Shown here piece after piece: positions 16,835 through 24,942 of a stretch of DNA of 64,000 bases. Each line of letters starts with the position of its first letter. Positions within the stretch are counted from its first letter, which is position 1. Made by a program: the position numbers and the translations under genes. The DNA comes from an uncultured Rhodopila sp. (GTDB lineage: Bacteria; Pseudomonadota; Alphaproteobacteria; Acetobacterales; Acetobacteraceae), in assembly GCA_903851415.1 (NCBI GenBank), contig CAINOE010000084.1, positions 1 through 64,000 of the forward strand, written 5' to 3'. A model generated the notes under the pieces. That model was not told where the DNA came from. It saw nothing but the letters and a program-made list of their open reading frames with translations, and did not search any database.

Positions 16835-17935
16835 ATGTCCTCAGCCTTCCCCCTTGTCGCCGTCGTGCTGCCGCCGCGGGAAGGTTTCGGACCCGGCCGC
16901 ACCGGGGCCATCGGCCTGCTCGCCCGCCGCCTCGTGCAGACGCCGGGGTTCAGCACCGTCGTTTTCGGCGGCAGGCAGGATGGGGTCGTCTTCCCCGGCA
17001 TCGATTTTCGCTCCGTCGCCCCGACACTCCGGGCGCTGGGCAATACCAATATCCGCTATGCCGTCGCGGTCGCCAGGACACTGAAGACGCTGAAGCCGGC
17101 GTTGGTCGAGGTGCATAACCGCCCGGAGATCGCCCTGGCAATCGCCGCCCGGTTGCCCGCGACTCCGGTGACGCTCATTCTCAACAACGACCCGCAGGGG
17201 ATGCGCGAGGCGGTCACGCCGGCCGAACGCACGGGCATGCTGCGGCGGCTGGCGCTGGTCCTGACCTCCTCGGAGTATCTGCGCGGACGGCTGCTGGAAG
17301 GGGTCACGGTGCCCGCCAGGCCGCCGGCAGTCCTGCTGAATTGCCTGGACCTGAGCGAGCTTCCGCGCCCGGGCAAGCGCGAGCGGCTGATCCTGTTCGC
17401 CGGCCGGGTCGTCCGCGACAAGGGTCCGGACGCCTTTGTCGCCGCCTGCGCCGAGGCGCTGCCGCATCTGCCCGGCTGGATCGCGGAAATCATCGGCGCC
17501 GACAGGTTCAGCTACGACAGTCCCGACACCGCGTTCGTCCACATCGTCCGCGGCGCGGCCGAGCGTGCCGGCGTCCGCATGCTGGGCTATCGCGACCACC
17601 CGGACGTGCTGGCCGCCATGACCCGCGCCGCGATTGTGGTGGTGCCGAGCCGCTGGCCGGAACCGTTCGGCCTGGTCGCGCTGGAGGCGATGGCGAGCGG
17701 CGCCGCGCTGATCTGCTCCCCCCGCGGCGGCCTGCCCGAGGTCGCCGGCGACACCGCCCTCTACGCCGACGCCGATCGGCCGGCGGAGATCGCGGCGGCG
17801 ATCCGGGCGCTGGCCACGGACGAACCGCGCCAGGCGGCCTTGGCGGAGGCCGGGCGGCAGCGCGCGAAGCAGTTCGACGTGCCGGCGATCGCGGCGCGAC
17901 TGGCAGGGCTGCGCCGGGAGGTGCTGAGTGGTTGA
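16835..17935 (+). CDS. Glycosyltransferase family 4 protein
   Basis: This 366-aa two-Rossmann-domain glycosyltransferase has the C-terminal donor-binding part LILFAGRVVRDKGPDAFVAACAEALP and the GT4 signature VVVPSRWPEPFGLVALEAMASGAALICSPRGGLPEVAG (E-x7-E type). The N-terminal domain has VLPPREGFGPGRTGAIGLLARRL, as in sugar transferases acting on lipid-linked or surface glycans. The neighbours give no pathway clue. Confidence 0.88.
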   Translation: MSSAFPLVAVVLPPREGFGPGRTGAIGLLARRLVQTPGFSTVVFGGRQDGVVFPGIDFRSVAPTLRALGNTNIRYAVAVARTLKTLKPALVEVHNRPEIALAIAARLPATPVTLILNNDPQGMREAVTPAERTGMLRRLALVLTSSEYLRGRLLEGVTVPARPPAVLLNCLDLSELPRPGKRERLILFAGRVVRDKGPDAFVAACAEALPHLPGWIAEIIGADRFSYDSPDTAFVHIVRGAAERAGVRMLGYRDHPDVLAAMTRAAIVVVPSRWPEPFGLVALEAMASGAALICSPRGGLPEVAGDTALYADADRPAEIAAAIRALATDEPRQAALAEAGRQRAKQFDVPAIAARLAGLRREVLSG

Positions 17936-17988
17936 CGGGTGGCATGACACCTATATTGCTCGGTTAAACAGCGAAGGAGCCTGCCATC

Positions 17989-18963
17989 ATGGCTGACGCG
18001 ACTATTCAGGTGCCGGTGACGGTGCTCACCGGCTACCTGGGCGCCGGCAAGACCACTCTGCTGAACCGCATCCTGAGCGAGAACCATGGCCGCAAATATG
18101 CGGTGGTTATCAACGAGTTCGGCGAACTCGGCGTGGATAACGACCTCGTCGTGGACAGCGACGAGGAAGTGTTCGAGATGAACAACGGCTGCATCTGCTG
18201 CACCGTGCGCGGCGACCTGATCCGCATCGTCGGCGGGTTGATGAAGCGGCGCGACAAGTTCGACGGCATCATCATCGAGACGACCGGGTTGGCCAACCCG
18301 GCTCCGGTGGCGCAGACGTTCTTTGTCGATGACAACGTCAGGGCGAAGACAAGGCTGGACGCGATCGTGACCGTGGTGGACGCGAAGCACCTGCCGGCGC
18401 GGCTGGCCGACAGCCACGAGGCGGCGGACCAGATCGCCTTTGCCGACGTCATCGTGCTGAACAAAACCGATCTGGTGACCCCCGAGGAATTGGAGGCGGT
18501 CGAGGCGACCATCCGAGGCATCAACCGTTTCGCGGTGATCCACCGGACCGAACGGGCGGCGTTGCCGATAGAGCAGGTGCTGGACCGCGGGTCGTTCGAC
18601 CTGGCTCGCATCCTGGAGTTGCATCCGGATTTCCTCGACGGGGACGACGCGCACGAGCACAACGAAGATGTGTCGTCCATGAGCTTCGAGGTCGAAAAGC
18701 CGATTGATCCGGAGAAGTTCAACGCCTGGATTGCGGTGCTGCTGCAGGACAAGGGGGCCGACCTGCTGCGGACCAAAGGCATCCTGCATTACGCCGGCGA
18801 GGATCGGCGGTTCGCGTTCCAGGCGGTGCATATGATCGCGGACGGGGATTTCATCGGTCCGGCGAAGGAGGGCGAGCCGAAGACCAGCCGGCTGGTGTTC
18901 ATCGGCCGCAACCTGAACCGCCCGCAGTTGCGGCGCGGGTTCGAGAGTTGCGCAGTGGATTGA
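17989..18963 (+). CDS. CobW/COG0523 family G3E GTPase
   Basis: This 324-aa metal-chaperone GTPase has the P-loop GYLGAGKTTLL (residues 15-25), NEFGELGVDN, the metal-binding motif GCICC (67-71) and the guanine motif NKTD. A short His/Asp segment DGDDAHEHNED lies near residue 220, and the C-terminal CobW domain follows. Family members deliver zinc or cobalt. I see no Zur site or cobalamin genes nearby, so the metal is unknown. The start ATG follows AAGGAG. Confidence 0.93.
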   Translation: MADATIQVPVTVLTGYLGAGKTTLLNRILSENHGRKYAVVINEFGELGVDNDLVVDSDEEVFEMNNGCICCTVRGDLIRIVGGLMKRRDKFDGIIIETTGLANPAPVAQTFFVDDNVRAKTRLDAIVTVVDAKHLPARLADSHEAADQIAFADVIVLNKTDLVTPEELEAVEATIRGINRFAVIHRTERAALPIEQVLDRGSFDLARILELHPDFLDGDDAHEHNEDVSSMSFEVEKPIDPEKFNAWIAVLLQDKGADLLRTKGILHYAGEDRRFAFQAVHMIADGDFIGPAKEGEPKTSRLVFIGRNLNRPQLRRGFESCAVD

Positions 18964-18981
18964 CGTCCTAAATGGGCGTAG

Positions 18982-18995
18982 CTACAATGTTGTAG
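18982..18995. promoter_or_regulatory. Palindromic operator candidate upstream of brnTA
   Basis: CTACAATGTTGTAG is an inverted repeat (arms CTACAA / TTGTAG) located 21 bp before the brnT start. BrnA-type antitoxins repress their own promoter, so this is a plausible binding site. Confidence 0.5.
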
Positions 18996-19016
18996 TACAA
19001 GGGGGGGCCGACGAGG

Positions 19017-19313
19017 GTGCCGGAGTGGACCTGGGATCCTCAAGAGGACGGGCTCAACCGGCGAAATCACAAAGGCCTTTCGTTGGCCGACGGTATTGCG
19101 GCGCTCTCCGATCCGCTTGCGGTTTCCAGGCCGGATCCTCACCCGGACGGCGATCGTTGGCAATTGATCGGTTCGGCGGCGGGCGTCGTCTTGCTGTTCG
19201 TTGTGTATACTGACCCGGTGGAACTTGCGGATGGCCGCGAAGTCGGTCGGATTGTCAGCGTCAGAAACGCCACCTCCCACGAAAGGAAGGCTTATGAGCA
19301 AGGTGACTTCTAA
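19017..19313 (+). CDS. brnT: BrnT-family toxin (ribonuclease)
   Basis: This 98-aa protein shows the BrnT pattern: WTWDPQEDGLNRRNHKGLSLADGIAAL near the start, VYTDPVELADGREVGRIVSVRNATSHERKAYEQ at the end. BrnT is a RelE-fold ribonuclease that blocks translation. The start is GTG at 19017. The 3-prime end overlaps brnA by 20 bp, the usual toxin-first order of this family. Confidence 0.85.
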   Translation: MPEWTWDPQEDGLNRRNHKGLSLADGIAALSDPLAVSRPDPHPDGDRWQLIGSAAGVVLLFVVYTDPVELADGREVGRIVSVRNATSHERKAYEQGDF

Positions 19314-19617
19314 GCCTCGTGCCATGACTCCCGAGGATCTTGACCCGGCATCGTTGGCTCGGTTGCGTGCCGTAGCTTCGTTGCCTGATGATCAGATCAA
19401 CCTCTCAGATCCGGATGCGCCTGAGGTTCTTGACTGGTCGGGCGCGGTCCGCGGGCGGTTTTACAAGCCGATCAAAAAGCTCAAGAGTCTACGCATCGAT
19501 GCCGACGTGCTAGCGTATTTCGAGGCTCAGGGACCCGGCTACCAGACCCGGATCAACAAGGTTCTGCGCGAGTCCATGCTTCAGGAACTGCGGCGTTTGA
19601 AGACCGAGCGAGCATAG
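19294..19617 (+). CDS. brnA: BrnA-family antitoxin
   Basis: This 107-aa protein has a C-terminal ribbon-helix-helix-like part (GRFYKPIKKLKSLRIDADVLAYFEAQGPGYQTRINKVLRESM). This is the DNA-binding and dimerisation region of BrnA. The ATG at 19294 has GGAAGG upstream and lies inside the end of brnT. It is expected to neutralise BrnT and repress the pair's promoter. Confidence 0.85.
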   Translation: MSKVTSKPRAMTPEDLDPASLARLRAVASLPDDQINLSDPDAPEVLDWSGAVRGRFYKPIKKLKSLRIDADVLAYFEAQGPGYQTRINKVLRESMLQELRRLKTERA

Positions 19618-19620
19618 ATC

Positions 19621-20667
19621 ATGAGCGCAGCCATCCGACCCGGTTTCATGCTGCAAACCCGCGGCACCTCGCGCGAACTGGACGCGTTCGTCGTGGCCGC
19701 GCGCTTCTCCCGCGATGGCCGCACGGCCGGGTTCGCGCTGGGGGACGGGACGGTGCGGCTGGCGCCGGTGCGATCGTCGGAGGACTGGACGTCCGTCCCC
19801 GTGCATGACGGCGCGGTGCTGGACTTCGCGCCCGATCCCTCGGGCGATGGCTTCATCTCCGGCGGCGACGACGGCAAGCTGCGGCGCATCGGAGCCGACG
19901 GCAGCGTGTCCGACATCGCCGGGTTCGGCATGAAGTGGGTGGAGCGCGTCGCGACCTACCCTCTGGACAAAGGCAGGGGCCTGATCGCCGCCAGTGCCGG
20001 CAAGCTGGTGAGGCTGTTCGATCAGTCGGGGACTCTGCTGAAGGAGTTGACTCATCCCTCCACCGTCACCGGGCTGGTGTTCGACGGGAAGGGCAAGCGC
20101 ATCGGGGCGTCGCACTACAATGGTGCCTCGCTCTGGTTCGTCGCGGCGAAGACCGACACGCCGCGCAAGCTGGAATGGAAGGGCAGCCACACCGCCATCC
20201 TGATCCATCCCGAGGGCGAAGCCGTCGTGACGGCTATGCAGGAGAACGCGCTGCACGGCTGGAAACTGCCGGATGGCCAGCACATGCGCATGAGCGGCTA
20301 CCCGTCCAAGACCGAAAGCCTGTCGTTCACCCGCACCGGCAAATGGTTGGCGACCAGCGGCGCCGACACGATGGTGCTTTGGCCGTTCTTTGGCGGCGGC
20401 CCGATGGGCAAGTCTCCGATCGAACTGGCGGGGGGCGACAGCATTCTCTGCACCCGGGTCGCCTGCAATCCGAAGGATGAGGTCGTTGCCGGGGGATTTG
20501 CCGGCGGGCTGGTGGTGGTGGCGGATATCGATTCCGCCCGGATACTGCCGGTGGTGCCGCCGGAGCACGGGCCGATCAGCGCGCTGGCCTGGAGCGCGGA
20601 CGGGACGCAGCTCGCTGTCGGCAGCGAGACCGGGTTTGCCGCCGTGATCGACTTCGCCTCACGCTGA
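19621..20667 (+). CDS. WD40 repeat protein
   Basis: This 348-aa beta-propeller protein has repeated units such as VVAARFSRDGRTAGFALGDGTVRL, DFAPDPSGDGFISGGDDGKLRRI, TGLVFDGKGKRIGASHYNGASLW, LSFTRTGKWLATSGADTMVLW and ALAWSADGTQLAVGSETGFAAVI. There is no signal peptide, so it probably acts as a cytoplasmic scaffold. It starts 3 bp after brnA and ends overlapping the next gene by one base, so it is co-transcribed with the GNAT gene. The partner is unknown. Confidence 0.87.
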   Translation: MSAAIRPGFMLQTRGTSRELDAFVVAARFSRDGRTAGFALGDGTVRLAPVRSSEDWTSVPVHDGAVLDFAPDPSGDGFISGGDDGKLRRIGADGSVSDIAGFGMKWVERVATYPLDKGRGLIAASAGKLVRLFDQSGTLLKELTHPSTVTGLVFDGKGKRIGASHYNGASLWFVAAKTDTPRKLEWKGSHTAILIHPEGEAVVTAMQENALHGWKLPDGQHMRMSGYPSKTESLSFTRTGKWLATSGADTMVLWPFFGGGPMGKSPIELAGGDSILCTRVACNPKDEVVAGGFAGGLVVVADIDSARILPVVPPEHGPISALAWSADGTQLAVGSETGFAAVIDFASR

Positions 20668-21164
20668 TGCCGGGCGGCATCTCGATCCGGCACGCTGTCG
20701 CGGCGGATACTCCGGCGGTCGCGGCGCTGTTTCGCGAGTATGCCGCGGCGCTCGGCGTGGACCTGTGCTTCCAGGGGTTCGAAGCCGAGCTGGCGGGATT
20801 GCCCGGCGCATATGCGGCGCCCGCAGGCGTGTTGCTGATCGCGGTGTCCGCCGCGGGCGAGGCCATCGGCTGCGTCGGTGTCCGCAAGCTCTCCGATCCC
20901 GGGACCTGCGAGATGAAGCGGCTGTATGCCAGGTCCGGCCAGCGTGGCGGCGGTGTCGGCCGGGCGCTGGCAGTCGCGGCGATCGAGGCCGCGAGGAGCA
21001 TGGGTTACGCGCGGATGTGCCTCGACACCCTGCCGGAGATGAATGCGGCGCAGGGCCTGTACCGGTCGCTCGGGTTTGAGACCGTACAGCCGTACTATGA
21101 GACACCGCTGGGAGGGACGATCTTCATGCAAAAGTCTCTGGGACCGCCGGAATCGCGGCCATAG
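20667..21164 (+). CDS. GNAT family N-acetyltransferase
   Basis: This 165-aa GNAT protein has the acetyl-CoA site in KRLYARSGQRGGGVGRALAVAAIEAARSMGYARMCLDTLPEMNAAQGLYRSLGFE, with the usual (R/Q)-x-x-G-x-(G/A) loop. It is coupled to the WD40 gene by a one-base overlap. The substrate is unknown. Confidence 0.88.
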   Translation: MPGGISIRHAVAADTPAVAALFREYAAALGVDLCFQGFEAELAGLPGAYAAPAGVLLIAVSAAGEAIGCVGVRKLSDPGTCEMKRLYARSGQRGGGVGRALAVAAIEAARSMGYARMCLDTLPEMNAAQGLYRSLGFETVQPYYETPLGGTIFMQKSLGPPESRP

Positions 21165-21185
21165 TAGACGGATGGAGACCGAATC

Positions 21186-22097
21186 ATGACCCTGCTCGCC
21201 CCATTCGCCGCGCCCGGACGCTTCTACAAGGGCAATCTGCATACGCATTCGACGCGCTCGGACGGGGCCCTCGATCCGGTTGATGTTTGCGCGGCCTATC
21301 GCGAGGCCGGCTACGACTTCCTCGCCTTGACCGACCATTTTCTCGAGAAATTCGGCTTTCCGATCACCGATACGCGGCCCTTCCGCAGCAAGGGCTTCAC
21401 GACGCTGATTGGCGCGGAAGTGCATGCGCCGGCAACCGAGTTTGGCGAACTCTGGCACATCCTGTCGGTGGGCCTGCCGCTGGATTTCGAGCCGACCGCG
21501 ACGGGCGAGAGCGGGCCGGCGCTGGCCGCGCGCTGCGCCGCGGCCGGGGCGTTCGTCACCATCGCCCATCCGGCGTGGTACGGCCTGACAATCGCGGACG
21601 CGGAAACGATCCCGGGCGCACATGCGATCGAGGTCTACAACCATACCAGCGCTGTGCGCACCGATCGCGGCGACGGCTGGGGATTGCTGGACGCGATGCT
21701 GGCCCGCGGTCATCGGCTGACCGCCTGCGCGACGGACGACGCGCACTTCAAGTGCAACGACTACTTCGGCGGCTGGATGATGGTGAAGGCCGATTCGCTG
21801 GAGCCGGAGGCATTGCTTGCCGCGCTGCTCGCCGGGCATAGCTATGCGACTCAAGGTCCCGAGATCCATGCCATTGCGATCGACGGCGAGGATGTCACCA
21901 TCGAATGCAGTCCGGCCAGTTCCGTGATCCTGCTCGGCCGGGCGACGGCCACCGCCGTTGTGTTCGGCTCGGAGTTGCGGCAGGCGCGGCTGAAGCTGGA
22001 TTGCCTGAAGCCAGGCGGATACGGCCGCATCGTCGTGACGGATGCGGTGGGCAGGCGCGCCTGGAGCAGCCCGTTCTGGCCTGCCGAAGGCGGCTGA
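21186..22097 (+). CDS. PHP domain phosphoesterase
   Basis: This 303-aa protein has the PHP metal motif GNLHTHSTRSDGALDP at residues 15-30, followed by FLALTDHF, GAEVHAP, VTIAHPAWYGL and CATDDAH. All four PHP motifs with their histidines and aspartates are therefore present. Such proteins hydrolyse phosphoesters; the substrate here is unknown. It has a GGAGACCGAATC leader and may share a transcript with the GNAT gene. Confidence 0.9.
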   Translation: MTLLAPFAAPGRFYKGNLHTHSTRSDGALDPVDVCAAYREAGYDFLALTDHFLEKFGFPITDTRPFRSKGFTTLIGAEVHAPATEFGELWHILSVGLPLDFEPTATGESGPALAARCAAAGAFVTIAHPAWYGLTIADAETIPGAHAIEVYNHTSAVRTDRGDGWGLLDAMLARGHRLTACATDDAHFKCNDYFGGWMMVKADSLEPEALLAALLAGHSYATQGPEIHAIAIDGEDVTIECSPASSVILLGRATATAVVFGSELRQARLKLDCLKPGGYGRIVVTDAVGRRAWSSPFWPAEGG

Positions 22098-22118
22098 CGA
22101 AGCGAGGCACGGCCGATT

Positions 22119-22330
22119 TTGTTGCGGTTGCTGGCGGCGCAGCCTTCGGCGGAGGTCATCCACGCGGTTCAGGCATTGCGGACGACGCATGCATCGTGCT
22201 GCTGGGCCGGATCGCCCAGAAGCGGATCGGCCTCGCCGCCGATGCAATCGAGGCGCTGCGCGACATGGACGACCCGAGGGCCGCCGCGACCGTTGCAGCA
22301 ATCGAGACCGCGGCGGCTCGCTTGCCGTGA
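22119..22330 (+). pseudogene. Small frameshifted gene, possible HEAT-repeat-like remnant
   Basis: Frame 1 begins LLRLLAAQPSAEVIHAVQALR. One base later, frame 3 continues ADDACIVLLGRIAQKRIGLAADAIEALRDMDDPRAAATVAAIE. Joined at about 22185, the two give a plausible 70-residue alpha-helical repeat protein. Each frame alone gives only half. A one-base indel, a sequencing error or chance are all possible. Confidence 0.4.
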
Positions 22331-22341
22331 CGCCGGCGCGG

Positions 22342-22623
22342 CTATTGTGCCGAACCTTCCGCCGCGGTTTCGTGCCCGCCCGATGCCGAACCGGTCAGGG
22401 CGTGAAATGCGTCCCCGAGGCTCCCGGGCTGATCGGGCAATCCGTTTCCGGCGATTTTGGTCCCGCAGCCCGTACCCTCGGCGCAGGCGGGATTGGCATT
22501 CCCCGGGAGCGTCATGCGGGAGGCGGCCATTTCGGCGAGCGGAACCGCGGCGCAGCCGCTCAGAGCAAAAGCAAGACTGCACGCAATGGCGGGCAGGCGG
22601 GACGACGGATTGGTTAGCGGCAT
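22342..22623 (-). CDS. Small lipoprotein
   Basis: This 93-aa protein has a signal sequence and lipobox ending LSGC (residues about 10-23), then AAVPLAEMAASRM and a low-complexity tail with three further cysteines (NPACAEGTGCGT). I chose MPLTNPSSRLPAIACSLAFA at 22623 because it gives a normal type II signal; the longer frame reaching 22902 lacks one. Probably anchored in the outer membrane. Function unknown. Confidence 0.6.
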   Translation of the reverse strand: MPLTNPSSRLPAIACSLAFALSGCAAVPLAEMAASRMTLPGNANPACAEGTGCGTKIAGNGLPDQPGSLGDAFHALTGSASGGHETAAEGSAQ

Positions 22624-22906
22624 CGCACGGTTCCTGGTCGATGGAGCGTTGGGCTGGCGTTGATGCCGCCCTCGCGGTGGAGTTACGGGAACCGGAGCGC
22701 CGTAACGGTTTTCGTTGCCAGCGGTCCCCGGCGGAGGGAGTTTGTCCTGGAATGGTGAAAATTCGGTTAACGACGGGCGGATTTTTGTGTCCCTTATCTC
22801 CGCCGGGCCGGCGAAGCGTGATCCGGCCGATCCCTCTGGACCGGGGGCGCCCTCCGTGCTCTTATAGCGATCTTGAAACGGAGTTCGCCCCATTAGCGAC
22901 AAGAAT

Positions 22907-23458
22907 ATGCTTTCCGCGGACGACGAAGCGGGACTGGATGCAACGCTTCAGCAAATCGCTGACATCCGGGGCTTTGTTCCAAACCTGATGCAGACGCTGG
23001 CGCTGGCACCGCACGGTCTGGCCGCGTTCGCCGCGCTGGACACTTATACAAGGCGTGACTCCGGGCTGACCGAACGGCAGAGGCAACTCGCCATCGTCAT
23101 CGCGGTGCGGGACGCTCCTTACGGTTGGACGCATCATGCACCGCTGGCCCGTGGCGTCGGGGTGACGGACGACCAGTTGGAGCGGATGAGGGAAGGCCGC
23201 ACGCCGCGCGACCTGCCGGAGTCCGAACGGGCGCTATGCGAGTATGCGTTCGAGATCACCTCGGGACGCCGGGTGCCCCCGCGGGTGGCGGAGCAGATGC
23301 ATACTCATTTCGCGCCGCCACAGATCGTCGATATCGCCCTGCTTGTCGCGCACAGCATGTCCATGGCGGCGCTGGCGATGGGGCTGGACGTGCAAATCGA
23401 AACGCCCGATGTCCTGCAGCTCGAACTGGACTGGCAGCGGAACAAGGTGGCGGATTAG
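22907..23458 (+). CDS. Carboxymuconolactone decarboxylase / AhpD-like protein
   Basis: This 183-aa all-helical protein is of the AhpD-like fold (FVPNLMQTLALAPHGLAAFAALDTYTRRDSGLTERQRQLAIVIAVRDAPYGWTHHAPLARGVGV). The CxxC of true AhpD is replaced by YGWTHH, as in the carboxymuconolactone decarboxylase subgroup where a His is kept. It converges with the SDR gene, and their ends overlap by 4 bp. The substrate is unknown. Confidence 0.85.
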   Translation: MLSADDEAGLDATLQQIADIRGFVPNLMQTLALAPHGLAAFAALDTYTRRDSGLTERQRQLAIVIAVRDAPYGWTHHAPLARGVGVTDDQLERMREGRTPRDLPESERALCEYAFEITSGRRVPPRVAEQMHTHFAPPQIVDIALLVAHSMSMAALAMGLDVQIETPDVLQLELDWQRNKVAD

Positions 23459-24216
23459 CCGCCGCCGTCGATCGTCAGGACCGTTCCGGTGGTGTAGCCC
23501 GACAGCGGGCTGGCGAGGAAGGCGACGGCGTTGCCGATCTCCCGCGGGGTGGCGGCGCGGCCGAAGGGCATGGTGGCGGTCAGGTCGCGCCATTTCTCGG
23601 GGTCGCCGAATTTTTGCGCCGCCTCCGCGCGGCGCAGCATGATCAATCGGTCGGTTTCCACCGGGCCGGGGTTGATCGCGACGACGCGCAGGCCGTCGGC
23701 CGGGGCGCCTTTTCCCAGCGCCCGGGTGAACGCCATCAGCGAGGCGTTGCCGGCCGCGCCGGCAATATAGTTGGTGGGGAATTTCTCGCCCGCGGCGCCG
23801 ATGACGTTGACGATCACGCCGGTTCCGCGGGCCTTCATTTGCGCGTAAATCACGCGGCAGAACGAGATGTAGCCGAAGACTTTCAGGTCCCAGGCTTGGC
23901 GCCATGTCTCGTCATCGACCGACAGCACGTCGCCGGGAGGAATTGCGCCGGCGTTGTTGACCAGGATGTCGATCTCGCCCGCCTCCGCCGCGACCTGCCG
24001 GACCGTTGCGTCGCGGGACAGATCCGCCGGGATGGTGCGGACGTTGACCTGGCGTTTGGCGCGGATCGCGGCAGCGGTCTCGTCCAGCAGTGTCGCGTCG
24101 CGCGCGACCAGGATGAGGTTGCAGCCTTCCTCAGCCAGCACGTCCGCGGTTGCTCGGCCGATGCCTTTCGAGCCGCCGGTGATCAGGACCGTCTTGCCGG
24201 TTAGTTGCAGATCCAT
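23455..24216 (-). CDS. Short-chain dehydrogenase/reductase lacking the usual active-site lysine
   Basis: This 253-aa SDR has the cofactor motif TGGSKGIG (residues 13-20), NNAG, and the NPGPVETD and C-terminal GYTTGTVLTIDGG segments. Where SDRs have Ser ... Tyr-x3-Lys it reads VNVIGAAGEKFPTNYIAGAAGNASL. The tyrosine is present, but the lysine position is Ala and the serine position is Gly or Ala. It lies 3 bp from the glutamine-amidotransferase-like gene and is probably co-transcribed with it and the MFS gene. Confidence 0.9.
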   Translation of the reverse strand: MDLQLTGKTVLITGGSKGIGRATADVLAEEGCNLILVARDATLLDETAAAIRAKRQVNVRTIPADLSRDATVRQVAAEAGEIDILVNNAGAIPPGDVLSVDDETWRQAWDLKVFGYISFCRVIYAQMKARGTGVIVNVIGAAGEKFPTNYIAGAAGNASLMAFTRALGKGAPADGLRVVAINPGPVETDRLIMLRRAEAAQKFGDPEKWRDLTATMPFGRAATPREIGNAVAFLASPLSGYTTGTVLTIDGGG

Positions 24217-24219
24217 GTG

Positions 24220-24942
24220 CTATCCTTTTGCCGCCCGGCAGGCATCGCCGAAAGCGCTGAAGATGGCAAGGCTGTGCGGGTTGGCGGCATAGGACCACTC
24301 GGGATGCCATTGCAGGCCCAGTACAAATCCGGGCGCGTCCGGCATTGAAACGGCCTCGATGGTGCCGTCAGGCGCGCTGGCTTCGGCGACCAGTCCGGGG
24401 GCAAGGCGATCGATCGCCTGGCCGTGGATGGAGTTGACGATGATGATGGCTGTGCCGAGGATTTTTTCCAGTTGGCCGGTGACCGCGACCGGATGCTTGG
24501 GGCCGTAACGAACCTCCAGTTCCCCCGCACCGCCGCGATGGTCCAGCCGCCCGTCGCGGCTATGCACGCGCTGGATCAGCGTGCCGCCGAGGGCCACGTT
24601 CAGCTCCTGGATGCCGCGGCAGATCGCCAGCAGCGGTATGCCGCGGGCGATGGCGGCGCGGATCAGCGGCAGGGTGGTGCGGTCACGCTCCAGGTCATGG
24701 AAATCGGGGGTTTCCGACTCGCCGCCTTCGTAATGGTCCGGGTGCACGTTGCTCGGGCTGCCAGGGACCAGCAGGCCATCGATGCTGTCGAGCAGCCCCA
24801 GCATGCGCTCCCCGAGCGGCGGGATCAGCACCGGCAGGGCACCCACCGCGTTCAGCACGGCCTCCGCATATCGTGCCGGAGTCCGGTGGATCGGCATACG
24901 ATCGTCGGTTTTCAGGCAGACGGGTATTCCCACGATCATCAA
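24220..24942 (-). CDS. PuuD-like gamma-glutamyl hydrolase (class I glutamine amidotransferase fold)
   Basis: This 240-aa protein is of the peptidase C26 family. The nucleophile elbow is PLLAICRGIQELNVALGG and the catalytic His/Glu pair is in LGLQWHPEWS. Family members cleave gamma-glutamyl bonds, as in gamma-glutamyl-GABA in putrescine breakdown. It overlaps the MFS stop by 4 bp and precedes the SDR gene, so the three genes are likely one transcript. Confidence 0.92.
   Translation of the reverse strand: MMIVGIPVCLKTDDRMPIHRTPARYAEAVLNAVGALPVLIPPLGERMLGLLDSIDGLLVPGSPSNVHPDHYEGGESETPDFHDLERDRTTLPLIRAAIARGIPLLAICRGIQELNVALGGTLIQRVHSRDGRLDHRGGAGELEVRYGPKHPVAVTGQLEKILGTAIIIVNSIHGQAIDRLAPGLVAEASAPDGTIEAVSMPDAPGFVLGLQWHPEWSYAANPHSLAIFSAFGDACRAAKG

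Noticed and set aside
20298-22301. A 667-codon minus-strand open frame
   Set aside because: It is the antisense of the WD40, GNAT and PHP genes, has arginine-rich composition and no motif.
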